This document shows, piece by piece, positions 8,861-16,978 of a stretch of DNA of 59,209 nt. Position 1 is the stretch's first letter; the number at the start of each line of letters is the position of its first letter. Made by a program: the position numbers and the translations under genes. The stretch comes from RZYP01 sp964386405 (GTDB lineage Bacteria; Bacillota; Negativicutes; Acidaminococcales; Acidaminococcaceae), in the NCBI GenBank assembly GCA_964386405.1, contig CAYLRW010000002.1, forward strand, positions 1-59,209. Reading direction: 5' to 3'. The notes under the pieces were generated by a model. The model was not told the DNA's origin and made no database searches. It saw nothing but the letters and a program-made list of their open reading frames with translations.

Positions 8861-11257
8861 TTAAACAACACTGATAGGATCAACATCAAAATATACATTT
8901 TTCATTTCTCTGAATTCTGATATTTTTAATGAATTTTTGACAACAGCCATATGTGTACTTTTTACTAATATATTAATACGATACAAATCCCTGACCTTTT
9001 CCACTATTCCTGGGAAAGGTCCCATAACAGTCAGATCTGTATTCGGTTCATTAACACCGATTGCCTGCAAATAATTGGCAATTCGCTGAGCTAGGACATT
9101 GGCTGCGTTTTGAGTTCGATCAACAATGGTTATCTTGAGAAGCTGCGTAAATGGTGGATATAATAATTCTTCCCTTACCAAAAGCTCCTGTTTAGCAAAA
9201 GCATCATAATCCTGTCTGGCTGCTAACTTTATAATTTCATTATCAGCATCATAAGCCTGCAAGACAACATGTCCTGGTTTATCACCACGACCTGCTCTGC
9301 CAGCCGCCTGAGTCAGAAGATTAAATGTTCTTTCGCCAGCCCTGAAATCCGGAAGATTAAGCTGAGAATCAGCGGCCAGGATTCCTACCAGCGTTACATT
9401 TGCTATATCATGGCCTTTAGCTACCATTTGCGTCCCTAAAAGTACATTAGCCTTGCCAGCTGCAAAATCATGCAATATTTCTTCATGAGCGAATTTGCGG
9501 GCAGTAGAATCCTGATCCATTCGCAATATTTTAATTTCTTCGTCAAGTTCTTCTATCGCTGCTTCTGCCTTTTGCGTGCCGGTACCAAAATATTTTATTT
9601 TGCGGCTATGGCAACTTGGGCATTCATCCGGTATCGGCAGGGAAAAACCACAATAATGGCAGCGCAATGCTTTGCCGGCGTTGTGGTAGACTAAGGCAAC
9701 AGCACAATGAGGACACATTATGGATTCACCACAGTCCCTGCACATAACAAATGTGGAAAAACCCCGTCTATTCAGAAGAACTATGGCCTGCTCACCACGT
9801 TTAGCAGTTTCTAACAAAGATTCTCTTAACTTTCCTGAAATGACCGACTTATTGCCTGATTGCAGTTCTTCGCGCATATCTACAATAGTTACCTCTGGCA
9901 TGTCACTTTCGTTAGCGCGCTTGGTCAAATGTAAATGTGTGTAACGCCCGTTCAAAGCGTGAAAATACGTACAAATATCAGGTGTAGCACTACCTAGCAG
10001 CAAAGGGATTGAAGCCATTTGCGCTCTTTTTAGTGAAATCGTTCTGGCATTATAGCAAGGTCTTTCTTCCTGCTTATAACTATACTCTTGTTCTTCATCC
10101 ATAATAATTAGTCCAAGATTAAGAAAAGGTGCAAAAACAGCTGACCTTACGCCTATTAAGATGTCGGCATAACCGGTCCTCATTTTGTACCAGACATCAG
10201 CACGTTCACTTTGAGATAGCTTACTATGAACTACAGCTACTCTTTTGCCAAACCATGCTTTAAATCTTTCAACAATCTGACCTGTCAAAGCAATTTCCGG
10301 TACCAGGACCATTACCTGTTTTTCATGCAGCAATGCCTCAGCAGCCGCTCTAAGATAAATTTCCGTTTTGCCGCTGCCAGTAACTCCCTGCAAAAGAAAT
10401 GTACTATGCTTCTGGTCTTCTATAGTTGTCTTAATTTGCACAAGAGCCTCTATTTGTTCACTTGTCAGAATCAAATTTTCCTTATTTTCAAGATGATTGG
10501 CATAACTGTCACGAAACACTCTTTTTTGACTTCTTAATACCCAACCCTTTTGGCATAAAATTCGTAGGGTTGCCTGCGAAATTTGTCTATTTTGAAGTGC
10601 TTCAGCTTCCATTTCACCTTGTTCAAACAAAATGTCCATTGCTATTCTCTGCGCTGGCATTCTTTTGAGATTTTTTAAAGCAAGCTTTCCTTCATCAGAT
10701 AAATTATAGACATGAATAGTTTTCTCTTTAATTTTTCTATTAATTTCATAATCCAATATAATGGCCTTTTTAGCTACTAATTTCTTTAATAAGCCACTTT
10801 TTCCAAACTTGGTTTCAATTAGTTTACGGCTGGCCCCTTGACTTTCCTGCAAAAAATTGTATAAATACAACTCGTCATCAGCTAAATCATCTATAGAAAA
10901 ATCGTTGACTGCTAAATATTTTGGGATACTCCTGATGCTGCTGCTACCAGGAATAAAAAGGCGCATCGCCTCCGCCAATGAACACATATAATAATCGGAA
11001 ATCCACTGCGCGAGTAATAGCATCTTTTGGTCAAACCACGGTGTTGTATCCAAGGTATCAATAATTTCTTTGATCTCTGCCTCTTTCTCCAGCCTGTCAT
11101 AAGTCCTTACAACAAAACCTTCCACCATCTGGTGACCAAAAGGAACAATAACCCGCCAACCTTCGTCAACAAAATCAAGTTCATCACCAATGAAATATGT
11201 AAATTGCTTAAAAAGATTTTTTACCGGTAAATTGATTACCACATCTGCGTATTTCAT
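8861..11257 (-). CDS. priA: Primosomal replication-restart helicase PriA
   Basis: Superfamily 2 DNA helicase that reloads the replisome at stalled forks. The N-terminal DNA-binding domain covers about 1-200. The helicase core has Walker A GVTGSGKTEIY and motif II DEEQEYSYKQ (Q where E. coli has H). A zinc module of eight cysteines follows, in CRDCGESIMCPHC and later CHYCGFSLP / CPSCHSRK, then LLGTQMVAKGHD and QAAGRAGRG (motifs V and VI). At 798 aa it is full length. It heads the priA-def-fmt-DUF116-rsmB segment and begins just after the metK terminator. Confidence 0.96.
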   Translation of the reverse strand: MKYADVVINLPVKNLFKQFTYFIGDELDFVDEGWRVIVPFGHQMVEGFVVRTYDRLEKEAEIKEIIDTLDTTPWFDQKMLLLAQWISDYYMCSLAEAMRLFIPGSSSIRSIPKYLAVNDFSIDDLADDELYLYNFLQESQGASRKLIETKFGKSGLLKKLVAKKAIILDYEINRKIKEKTIHVYNLSDEGKLALKNLKRMPAQRIAMDILFEQGEMEAEALQNRQISQATLRILCQKGWVLRSQKRVFRDSYANHLENKENLILTSEQIEALVQIKTTIEDQKHSTFLLQGVTGSGKTEIYLRAAAEALLHEKQVMVLVPEIALTGQIVERFKAWFGKRVAVVHSKLSQSERADVWYKMRTGYADILIGVRSAVFAPFLNLGLIIMDEEQEYSYKQEERPCYNARTISLKRAQMASIPLLLGSATPDICTYFHALNGRYTHLHLTKRANESDMPEVTIVDMREELQSGNKSVISGKLRESLLETAKRGEQAIVLLNRRGFSTFVMCRDCGESIMCPHCAVALVYHNAGKALRCHYCGFSLPIPDECPSCHSRKIKYFGTGTQKAEAAIEELDEEIKILRMDQDSTARKFAHEEILHDFAAGKANVLLGTQMVAKGHDIANVTLVGILAADSQLNLPDFRAGERTFNLLTQAAGRAGRGDKPGHVVLQAYDADNEIIKLAARQDYDAFAKQELLVREELLYPPFTQLLKITIVDRTQNAANVLAQRIANYLQAIGVNEPNTDLTVMGPFPGIVEKVRDLYRINILVKSTHMAVVKNSLKISEFREMKNVYFDVDPISVV

Positions 11258-11281
11258 ATTTCACCTCACACAATAAAAAGC

Positions 11282-11310
11282 AAAGCAAGGACTAAAAAAG
11301 TCCCTGCTTT
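11282..11310 (-). terminator. Intrinsic terminator downstream of metK
   Basis: On the minus strand, AAAGCAGGGACT and AGTCCTTGCTTT form a 12-bp stem (one G-U pair) around a U-rich 5-base loop, followed by GCTTTTTATTG. It lies about 40 bases after the metK stop and ends that transcription unit before priA. Confidence 0.8.
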
Positions 11311-11352
11311 TAGCCATAAACCTTATTTCGTTAAAATTAATAAAAATCCTGC

Positions 11353-12534
11353 CTATAAATCGGCCTGCTGACGCAGAGTTGCAACTTTATCAAGGTGTTC
11401 CCATGGTAAGTCAATATCAGTACGTCCCATATGTCCATAAGCAGCAGTCTGCTTATAAATAGGTCTGCGCAAATTCAATGAATTGATAATACCGGCCGGG
11501 CTCAAGGTAAAGTTTTTCTTGATGAGATCAATGATTTTTTCGTCAGTGACCTTACCGGTGCCAAACGTTTCAACAGAAATAGAAACCGGTTTGGCCACGC
11601 CTATGGCATATGCCAACTGTATTTCACATTTATCTGCCAAGCCTGCTGCTACAATGTTCTTAGCTACATAGCGGGCTGCATAAGCAGCACTTCTGTCAAC
11701 TTTTGTTGGATCCTTGCCGGAAAAGGCTCCACCGCCGTGACGTGCCATGCCGCCATAAGTATCAACAATAATTTTTCTGCCAGTTAATCCGGAATCCCCT
11801 TGTGGCCCACCTATAACGAAACGGCCAGTTGGATTTATATAATATTTAGTATCACTATCAAGCATCTCTGATGAAACAATCGGCGCAATTACATGCTCCT
11901 TTATGTCTTTTGTAATCTGAGCTGAAGTAACTTCTGGACTGTGCTGGGTCGATATTACGATGGTATCGACACGAACAGGCTTTCCATCTTCATATTCGAC
12001 GGTAACTTGGGTTTTTCCATCGGGGCGCAAATAATCCAACGTCTTATCTTTGCGTACTTTCGCAAGCTGACGTGCCAATTTATGTGCCAAAGAAATAGGA
12101 AGCGGCATATACTCCTCAGTTTCATTCGTGGCATAACCAAACATCATTCCTTGATCACCAGCGCCCACAGAAGTTTCCTCTTCAACTTCACCTGCTTTTG
12201 CTTCCAAAGCCTTATCAACGCCGAGAGCGATATCAGCAGACTGTTCATCTATGGAGGTCAGGACTCCGCAAGTATAGCCGTCAAAACCATATTTAGCGCG
12301 GTCATAACCGATTTCTACAATAGTGTCCCTTGCTATTTTGGGAATGTCTACATAGCAGTTTGTCGATATTTCGCCGACAATGTGCACTTGACCTGTAGCC
12401 ACAAGTGTTTCGCAGGCAACACGAGCCATTGGGTCTTTTTCAAGAACAGCATCCAATATCGCGTCAGAAATTTGATCTGCAATCTTATCAGGATGTCCTT
12501 CAGTCACAGATTCTGATGTGAATAATTTTCTCAT
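11353..12534 (-). CDS. metK: S-adenosylmethionine synthetase
   Basis: Makes SAM from methionine and ATP. The N-terminus RKLFTSESVTEGHPDKIADQ, the GAGDQGMMFGYA loop and GGGAFSGKDPTKVDRSAAY (phosphate-binding P-loop) are diagnostic; 393 aa is the normal length. The ATG has GGGAG upstream. It is a single-gene unit with its own sigma-70 promoter, a SAM-I riboswitch with terminator in the leader, and a terminator after the stop, so high SAM should switch off its own synthesis by transcription termination. Confidence 0.98.
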   Translation of the reverse strand: MRKLFTSESVTEGHPDKIADQISDAILDAVLEKDPMARVACETLVATGQVHIVGEISTNCYVDIPKIARDTIVEIGYDRAKYGFDGYTCGVLTSIDEQSADIALGVDKALEAKAGEVEEETSVGAGDQGMMFGYATNETEEYMPLPISLAHKLARQLAKVRKDKTLDYLRPDGKTQVTVEYEDGKPVRVDTIVISTQHSPEVTSAQITKDIKEHVIAPIVSSEMLDSDTKYYINPTGRFVIGGPQGDSGLTGRKIIVDTYGGMARHGGGAFSGKDPTKVDRSAAYAARYVAKNIVAAGLADKCEIQLAYAIGVAKPVSISVETFGTGKVTDEKIIDLIKKNFTLSPAGIINSLNLRRPIYKQTAAYGHMGRTDIDLPWEHLDKVATLRQQADL

Positions 12535-12559
12535 TTATTTCTCCCTTCTAATTTTGGAA

Positions 12560-12590
12560 CTAATAAAAACGCTCTCAAAAATGAGAGCGT
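12560..12590 (-). terminator. Riboswitch-controlled terminator in the metK leader
   Basis: On the minus strand, ACGCTCTCA and TGAGAGCGT form a 9-bp stem with a short U-rich loop, followed by TTTTTATTA. It lies between the SAM-I aptamer and the metK ATG. The stem's 5' arm (UCUCA) can alternatively pair with UGAGA in the 3' strand of the aptamer's P1 region, the usual antiterminator logic of S-box leaders. Confidence 0.85.
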
Positions 12591-12611
12591 CAAGTTTTTA
12601 AAACTATTTTC

Positions 12612-12716
12612 TTCCCATCTCACAATTTTCATTGCAGGACTTAGCACCGTTTTGGCAAAACCAATGGTTGCTGCAGTTTCATCGGGCCATTCCCTCCACT
12701 ATCTCTTGATGAGTCC
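12612..12716 (-). ncRNA. SAM-I (S-box) riboswitch aptamer
   Basis: The minus strand carries the conserved S-box core in order: CTCATCAAGAGATAGTGGAG, GGAATGGCCCGATGAAACTG, GCAACC, then GGTGCTAAGTCCTGCA, and the P1-closing GAGATGGG. P1 is formed by CUCAUC with GAUGGG. It lies directly before metK and upstream of an intrinsic terminator, so SAM binding is expected to favour termination. Confidence 0.95.
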
Positions 12717-12735
12717 ATATTAAATTACAGGCATC

Positions 12736-12764
12736 ATTATAAACTATTAAATTGAAAATAACAA
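12736..12764 (-). promoter_or_regulatory. Sigma-70 promoter of metK
   Basis: On the minus strand TTGTTA, a 17-base spacer and TATAAT precede the SAM-I aptamer by about 20 bases. It sits immediately after the coaBC stop codon, so metK is transcribed separately from the upstream operon. Confidence 0.75.
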
Positions 12765-12765
12765 G

Positions 12766-13968
12766 CTATTTATTTCTTGCAGCTTTAACCTCGTTCAGCA
12801 AAGCCTGAGCAACTTCCAATTTGGACATTTTCTCCAGGTTCTTTACTTCACCATTAGGGAAGAGAAATTTTACCACATTGGTATCACAGTTAAAACCTGC
12901 TCCAGCTACAGTTACATCATTCGCTACAATCATGTCAAGATTTTTCTTTTTTATTTTTTCAGTCGCATTCGCCAATAAATTTTGTGTCTCGGCAGCGAAA
13001 CCAACTAAGAATTGTTTTGTTTTTAATTCCCCCAATTTTTTTAAAATGTCAGGGTTTTTATCCAACACAATTGTGAGAGCATCGTCAGTAGCCTTTTTAA
13101 TTTTCTGTTCAGCAACTTCGTGAGGACAATAATCAGCAACAGCAGCTGCTTTAATTACTATATCCATCTCATCATATCTTTCTACGACAGCATGCATCAT
13201 CTCACAGGTAGTTTCTACATTAATAACTTCAACATTGTCAGGCGGTTTTAAAGACGACGGCCCTGAAACCAGAACTACTTCGGCACCACGCTCAGCGGCT
13301 GCCTGTGCTACTGCATAACCCATTTTACCGCTGGACCGATTACCCACGAAACGAACCGGATCAATTGGTTCGCGGGTTCCAGCAGCTGTTACCAAAATTT
13401 TCAGTCCTTTTAAGTCTCCATCCTTATGAGCAATAAAGTTTTTCGTAAAACTAATAATTTCAGCAGGTTCAGGCAAACGTCCTATACCAGATGTTCCACA
13501 CGCTAAATAGCCTGTGGCTGGCTGCATGATAATAAAACCATAATCAGCCAATTTTTTTAAATTATTTTGGGTTATAGGATTATCAAACATCTGACAATTC
13601 ATAGCAGGACAAAGAATTATCGGAGTCTTAGAAGCTAATATAACAGTAGATAATAAGTCGTCTGCAATGCCATTCGCAGCTTTCGCCAAAATATTAGCCG
13701 TTGCAGGGGCGATTATCATTAAGTCCGCCCAATCAGCCAAAGCAATATGTTCCACATTAAACTCATGGGCTTCTGCCCACATACTAACAGCAACGACATT
13801 ACCACTGATTTCCTTGAAGGTAAGAGGTGTGACGAATTTTGCAGCGGACTCGGTCATTACAACACGCACTTCCGCTCCTTCTTTGCGTAATTTGCTTACC
13901 AAATCAACAGCTTTATAGACAGCAATTCCGCCGGTTACTCCAAGAACAATTTTCTTTCCCTTCAGCAC
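12766..13968 (-). CDS. coaBC: Bifunctional phosphopantothenoylcysteine decarboxylase / phosphopantothenate-cysteine ligase
   Basis: Two successive steps of coenzyme A synthesis. Residues 1-180 are the FMN-dependent CoaC flavoprotein (GVTGGIAVYKAVDLV; PAMNCQMFDN; ATGYLACGTSGIGRLPEP). Residues 185-400 are the CTP-dependent CoaB synthetase (VTAAGTREPIDPVRFVGNRS; AVADYCP; KNPDILKKLGE). The 400-aa length is normal. It starts with GTG preceded by a GGGGGA ribosome-binding site and lies 12 bases after rpoZ, continuing the gmk-rpoZ-coaBC operon common in Firmicutes. Confidence 0.96.
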   Translation of the reverse strand: MLKGKKIVLGVTGGIAVYKAVDLVSKLRKEGAEVRVVMTESAAKFVTPLTFKEISGNVVAVSMWAEAHEFNVEHIALADWADLMIIAPATANILAKAANGIADDLLSTVILASKTPIILCPAMNCQMFDNPITQNNLKKLADYGFIIMQPATGYLACGTSGIGRLPEPAEIISFTKNFIAHKDGDLKGLKILVTAAGTREPIDPVRFVGNRSSGKMGYAVAQAAAERGAEVVLVSGPSSLKPPDNVEVINVETTCEMMHAVVERYDEMDIVIKAAAVADYCPHEVAEQKIKKATDDALTIVLDKNPDILKKLGELKTKQFLVGFAAETQNLLANATEKIKKKNLDMIVANDVTVAGAGFNCDTNVVKFLFPNGEVKNLEKMSKLEVAQALLNEVKAARNK

Positions 13969-13980
13969 TCTGAGTTCCCC

Positions 13981-14193
13981 CTACTTAATACCAGTTTTTG
14001 TACGTTCATAAGTAATTTTTTCACTGGCAATTTCTTCTAAAGCAATTGTAACGGCTTTATTGGATTTGCATTCTACTAAACTTTGAGCTCCACTAAGTAA
14101 TTCTCTCGCACGTTTAGCGCTCAGTATTACTAAAGTATATTTGCTATCGACTTTTTCTGCCAAATAATCAATTGAAGGTTCAACCATGGACAT
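13981..14193 (-). CDS. rpoZ: RNA polymerase omega subunit
   Basis: Small 70-aa subunit that binds the C-terminal part of beta-prime and stabilises RNA polymerase. The family pattern is seen in MVEPSIDYLAEKVDSKYTLV, SAKRARELLSG and the conserved C-terminal KAVTIALEEIASEKI. The start has GAGGAG upstream. Its place between gmk and coaBC is the standard position in Firmicutes, which supports the call despite the short length. Confidence 0.93.
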   Translation of the reverse strand: MSMVEPSIDYLAEKVDSKYTLVILSAKRARELLSGAQSLVECKSNKAVTIALEEIASEKITYERTKTGIK

Positions 14194-14202
14194 AATTATT
14201 CA

Positions 14203-14826
14203 CTACTCCTCGCATGTGCCATTTTGGCAAATTTTATTCACAATAAAGAATGTTCTCACAGCGCGATTGCGCTCTGCGTCAATAATATTACTAACTTTCT
14301 TTGAAGCTTTTTCGACTTCGTCATTTACGATTATATAATCATATTTCGATGCATATGCCAATTCCGAGGTTGCAGCACTCAACCTGCGTTTGATAACTTC
14401 TTCTGAATCAGTACCGCGTTTATATATGCGTTTAGTCAATTCATCAAGCGAAGGGGGTACTATAAATACAAAAACAGCATCTGGAAAACGTTGTTTTATT
14501 TGAAGAGCTCCTTGTGGATCTATTTCAAGTACTACATCTTTTCCCTGGTCCAGAATACTCATTACGTAAGACCTTGGGGTTCCATAAAAATTACCATAGA
14601 TTTCTGCATACTCCAGCATTTCGTCATTAGCAATCATTTCTTTAAAACGATCAACTGTTAAGAAGAAATAGTCCTTACCATCAATTTCGCCTTTGCGAGG
14701 TGCTCTTGTCGTAGCTGAAACAGAATAAGAAAGATCACTTCTCTTTTCTCGTAATTTTTGGCAAATCGTGCCTTTTCCTGCACCAGAGGGTCCTGATAAA
14801 ACCAAGAGAACTCCTTGTGGCTTCAT
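14203..14826 (-). CDS. gmk: Guanylate kinase
   Basis: Phosphorylates GMP to GDP. P-loop LSGPSGAGKGTIC, GMP-binding segments SYSVSATTRAPRKGEIDGKD and EIYGNFYGTPRSYV, and the DPQGALQIKQRFPDAVFVFI core are all present; 207 aa is the normal length. It overlaps the upstream remA by 4 bases (ATGA), and rpoZ follows 9 bases later. Confidence 0.97.
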   Translation of the reverse strand: MKPQGVLLVLSGPSGAGKGTICQKLREKRSDLSYSVSATTRAPRKGEIDGKDYFFLTVDRFKEMIANDEMLEYAEIYGNFYGTPRSYVMSILDQGKDVVLEIDPQGALQIKQRFPDAVFVFIVPPSLDELTKRIYKRGTDSEEVIKRRLSAATSELAYASKYDYIIVNDEVEKASKKVSNIIDAERNRAVRTFFIVNKICQNGTCEE

Positions 14827-15110
14827 TCTTCATCCTCCCCCTGAACTGTATCTTCCTGCTCTTCTGCGCCAGCCTGATATAACCTGTTAGCAATTGTTTC
14901 AGGTTGGATGGCCGACAAAATAATATGCCCACTGTCAACAATCAAGACTGCACGTGTTCTTCTGCCATAAGTAGCATCAATAACAACACCACGTTCCTTA
15001 CCCTCTTGGATAATGCGTTTAATTGGAGCTGATTCCGGACCAATAATTGCAATGATTCGGTGTGCGGCAACAATATTTCCAAACCCTATGTTTATTAATT
15101 TCATATCCAT
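14823..15110 (-). CDS. remA: RemA-like DUF370 regulator
   Basis: Small DNA-binding protein family (DUF370) that in Bacillus subtilis activates biofilm matrix and osmoprotection genes. The hallmark MKLINIGFGNIVAAHRIIAI and the segment GRRTRAVLIVDSGHIILSAI are clear. The usual length is about 85-90 aa; here there are 95 with an acidic tail (AGAEEQEDTVQGEDEE). The annotated ATG gives MDMKL; the internal ATG two codons later is also possible. It lies in the conserved yicC-remA-gmk order. Confidence 0.93.
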   Translation of the reverse strand: MDMKLINIGFGNIVAAHRIIAIIGPESAPIKRIIQEGKERGVVIDATYGRRTRAVLIVDSGHIILSAIQPETIANRLYQAGAEEQEDTVQGEDEE

Positions 15111-15128
15111 GAGCTCACCCTTTCCGAA

Positions 15129-16028
15129 TCATTCTATATTCTGAACCTGTTCCCTGATTTTCTCAATTTCGCCCTTGATCTCCACAACTACTTGCGTAAT
15201 AGTAAAATCATTGGCTTTCGAAGCAATAGTATTCGCCTCTCGGTTAAACTCCTGAATCAGAAAGTCCATCTTACGTCCTACAGGCTGCTCACTATTAACC
15301 ATTGCTTTGAACTGTTTGATATGACTTTTCAAACGAACAATTTCTTCTGTAATATTCACGCGATCAGAAAAAATAGCGACTTCCTGAATAAGTCTTTCAG
15401 GTTCAACTTGTTGATCAAAGTTTTTCAGAAGCTCATTAATGCGTTCTCCCAGCCTTTTATCGTAGTCAAGCACAACTTGTGGTGCTCTTTCTTCAACAAC
15501 CTTCAGTTTTTCAGCTATTAGGTCTGCACGGGAAACAAGATCGCTTTGTATATTAGAACCTTCTGCAGTCCGCATCGCGACCAGATTAGTCAAAGCTGAT
15601 TCAATCGCAATAAGAATCTTCGGCCATAGAGTTTCAACATCGAAGTAACCCTCTTTTGCTGATATTACTTCTGGGCAACGCGAAATATACAAAATTTCAG
15701 CTTGTTCCAATAACTTAGTATCTGGATAGCCAACTGCTTCGCAAACTTCTCGCAAAGCGTCATGATAAGCAAGTGCAAGTGCTTTATCAACTTTAACCCT
15801 GCACCCTTCTGAACTATTATAATCAGCAGTTATGAAAACATCAACGCGTCCGCGACTTACAGTCTGCAAGATAGTTTTACGAATCTTATCTTCTAATGCA
15901 TTCAAAAATCTCGGCAGTCTTATTGCTACTTCATTATAACGATGGTTGACTGTTTTCATTTCAATCACAAAAGATAAATTCTCATCGTTATACTCTCCAC
16001 GTCCAAAACCCGTCATACTTTTTAGCAA
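15129..16028 (-). CDS. yicC: YicC family endoribonuclease
   Basis: YicC/YloC family, shown in other bacteria to be an endoribonuclease acting on RNA including small RNAs. The start LKSMTGFGRGEY, the middle VNHRYNEVAIRLPRF and the C-terminal DFLIQEFNREANTIASKAND are diagnostic; length is 299 aa. The start codon is TTG with GGAGG 7 bases upstream; the next ATG (SMTG) has no better site. It heads the yicC-remA-gmk-rpoZ-coaBC operon. Confidence 0.93.
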   Translation of the reverse strand: MLKSMTGFGRGEYNDENLSFVIEMKTVNHRYNEVAIRLPRFLNALEDKIRKTILQTVSRGRVDVFITADYNSSEGCRVKVDKALALAYHDALREVCEAVGYPDTKLLEQAEILYISRCPEVISAKEGYFDVETLWPKILIAIESALTNLVAMRTAEGSNIQSDLVSRADLIAEKLKVVEERAPQVVLDYDKRLGERINELLKNFDQQVEPERLIQEVAIFSDRVNITEEIVRLKSHIKQFKAMVNSEQPVGRKMDFLIQEFNREANTIASKANDFTITQVVVEIKGEIEKIREQVQNIE

Positions 16029-16059
16029 GCTAAATCCTCCCGTCAGTTGTTATTGTAAA

Positions 16060-16776
16060 TTAATTGATATTTGCAAGATGAAATCTGAATTCTCGTTCTC
16101 CGGCAAGCTTGTCATCAATTCTAATTATCAAAGGTAATGCGGCGTTAATTTGCGAAATATCAAAGTAGAAATAGTATTGTAAGTTCCATACCGACATCTT
16201 AATGTTAATTTTATCACTTAGAGCAGCCTGCTCTGCTTTTTCCTTCTCCGAAGGAATTGGTATATTATCATTCACTGTTTTAACGCTTTCAGCATTTTTA
16301 TCTTGAGTGGCTGTTTTCTCTATAACTTTATCAGTAGAAGATGCCGCAACTAACTCACTATAATATGGTGAAAGATTCCTATCACCCTGTACGAGCATTA
16401 CCTGTAAATTATCTGGATTGATTTTTTCAGGAGCATCAATTATAGCACCTATTACAAGCGCTTGATCATAATTCGCAGCTAAATTTTTGCTATCCTCCAG
16501 TTTAATTTCATCAAAAGCTTTGGCTTTATTTTGCGCATCCATAGCAACAATTAAATAAGGTGTATAAACAATGATCCTTTCTGTATCCGCATAGATGTTT
16601 TGCTTCAAATACTCATTAACAGTCCAAGGTTTTTGCAATTCATTTACAGGCAAAGCAGCTTTGCTTCTGCCATACTCCTGAGCAGCGCCAATCATTTGAT
16701 CACTTACTCCAAGCATCGCAAAGGTTGGCTGACAAAACGTTAGCAATAAGCAAAACACAGCAAAAAATATTCTCAT
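16060..16776 (-). CDS. Secreted or periplasmic protein of unknown function
   Basis: I do not recognise a family. The first 21 residues form a clear signal peptide (MRIFFAVFCLLLTFCQPTFA). The mature part is mixed alpha/beta without Cys, then an acidic/Lys-rich linker around residues 150-185 and a final beta-rich segment ending REFRFHLANIN. I choose the ATG at 16776, which has GGTGGAG 6 bases upstream, over a GTG four codons earlier. It is co-directional with yicC 31 bases downstream, but the operon link is uncertain. An envelope role is inferred only from the signal peptide. Confidence 0.7.
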   Translation of the reverse strand: MRIFFAVFCLLLTFCQPTFAMLGVSDQMIGAAQEYGRSKAALPVNELQKPWTVNEYLKQNIYADTERIIVYTPYLIVAMDAQNKAKAFDEIKLEDSKNLAANYDQALVIGAIIDAPEKINPDNLQVMLVQGDRNLSPYYSELVAASSTDKVIEKTATQDKNAESVKTVNDNIPIPSEKEKAEQAALSDKINIKMSVWNLQYYFYFDISQINAALPLIIRIDDKLAGEREFRFHLANIN

Positions 16777-16978
16777 TAGTGTCTCCACCTTACCATAAAG
16801 AATTTATCGTTTTAGCAAACTTCATTAATCCATAAGGCACATATAAGTTTGACCAATCAATAACAACACATTATACTTAAATTGTTATAAACAGGACTTT
16901 ATCAAGTTATTATATAATATCAATCACTTTGACGCAAATTTTATTGAAACATTTTTGACAGAATGAAGGTATTTATTT

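Noticed and set aside
8861..11257. PriA motif II DEEQ as a sign of inactivation
   Set aside because: All other motifs are intact, and I recall similar variants in clostridial PriA; it is probably a lineage difference, not a defect.
11941..12516. 191-residue plus-strand open frame inside metK
   Set aside because: Lies fully antisense to a certain gene; its translation has no recognisable pattern and reflects metK codon structure.
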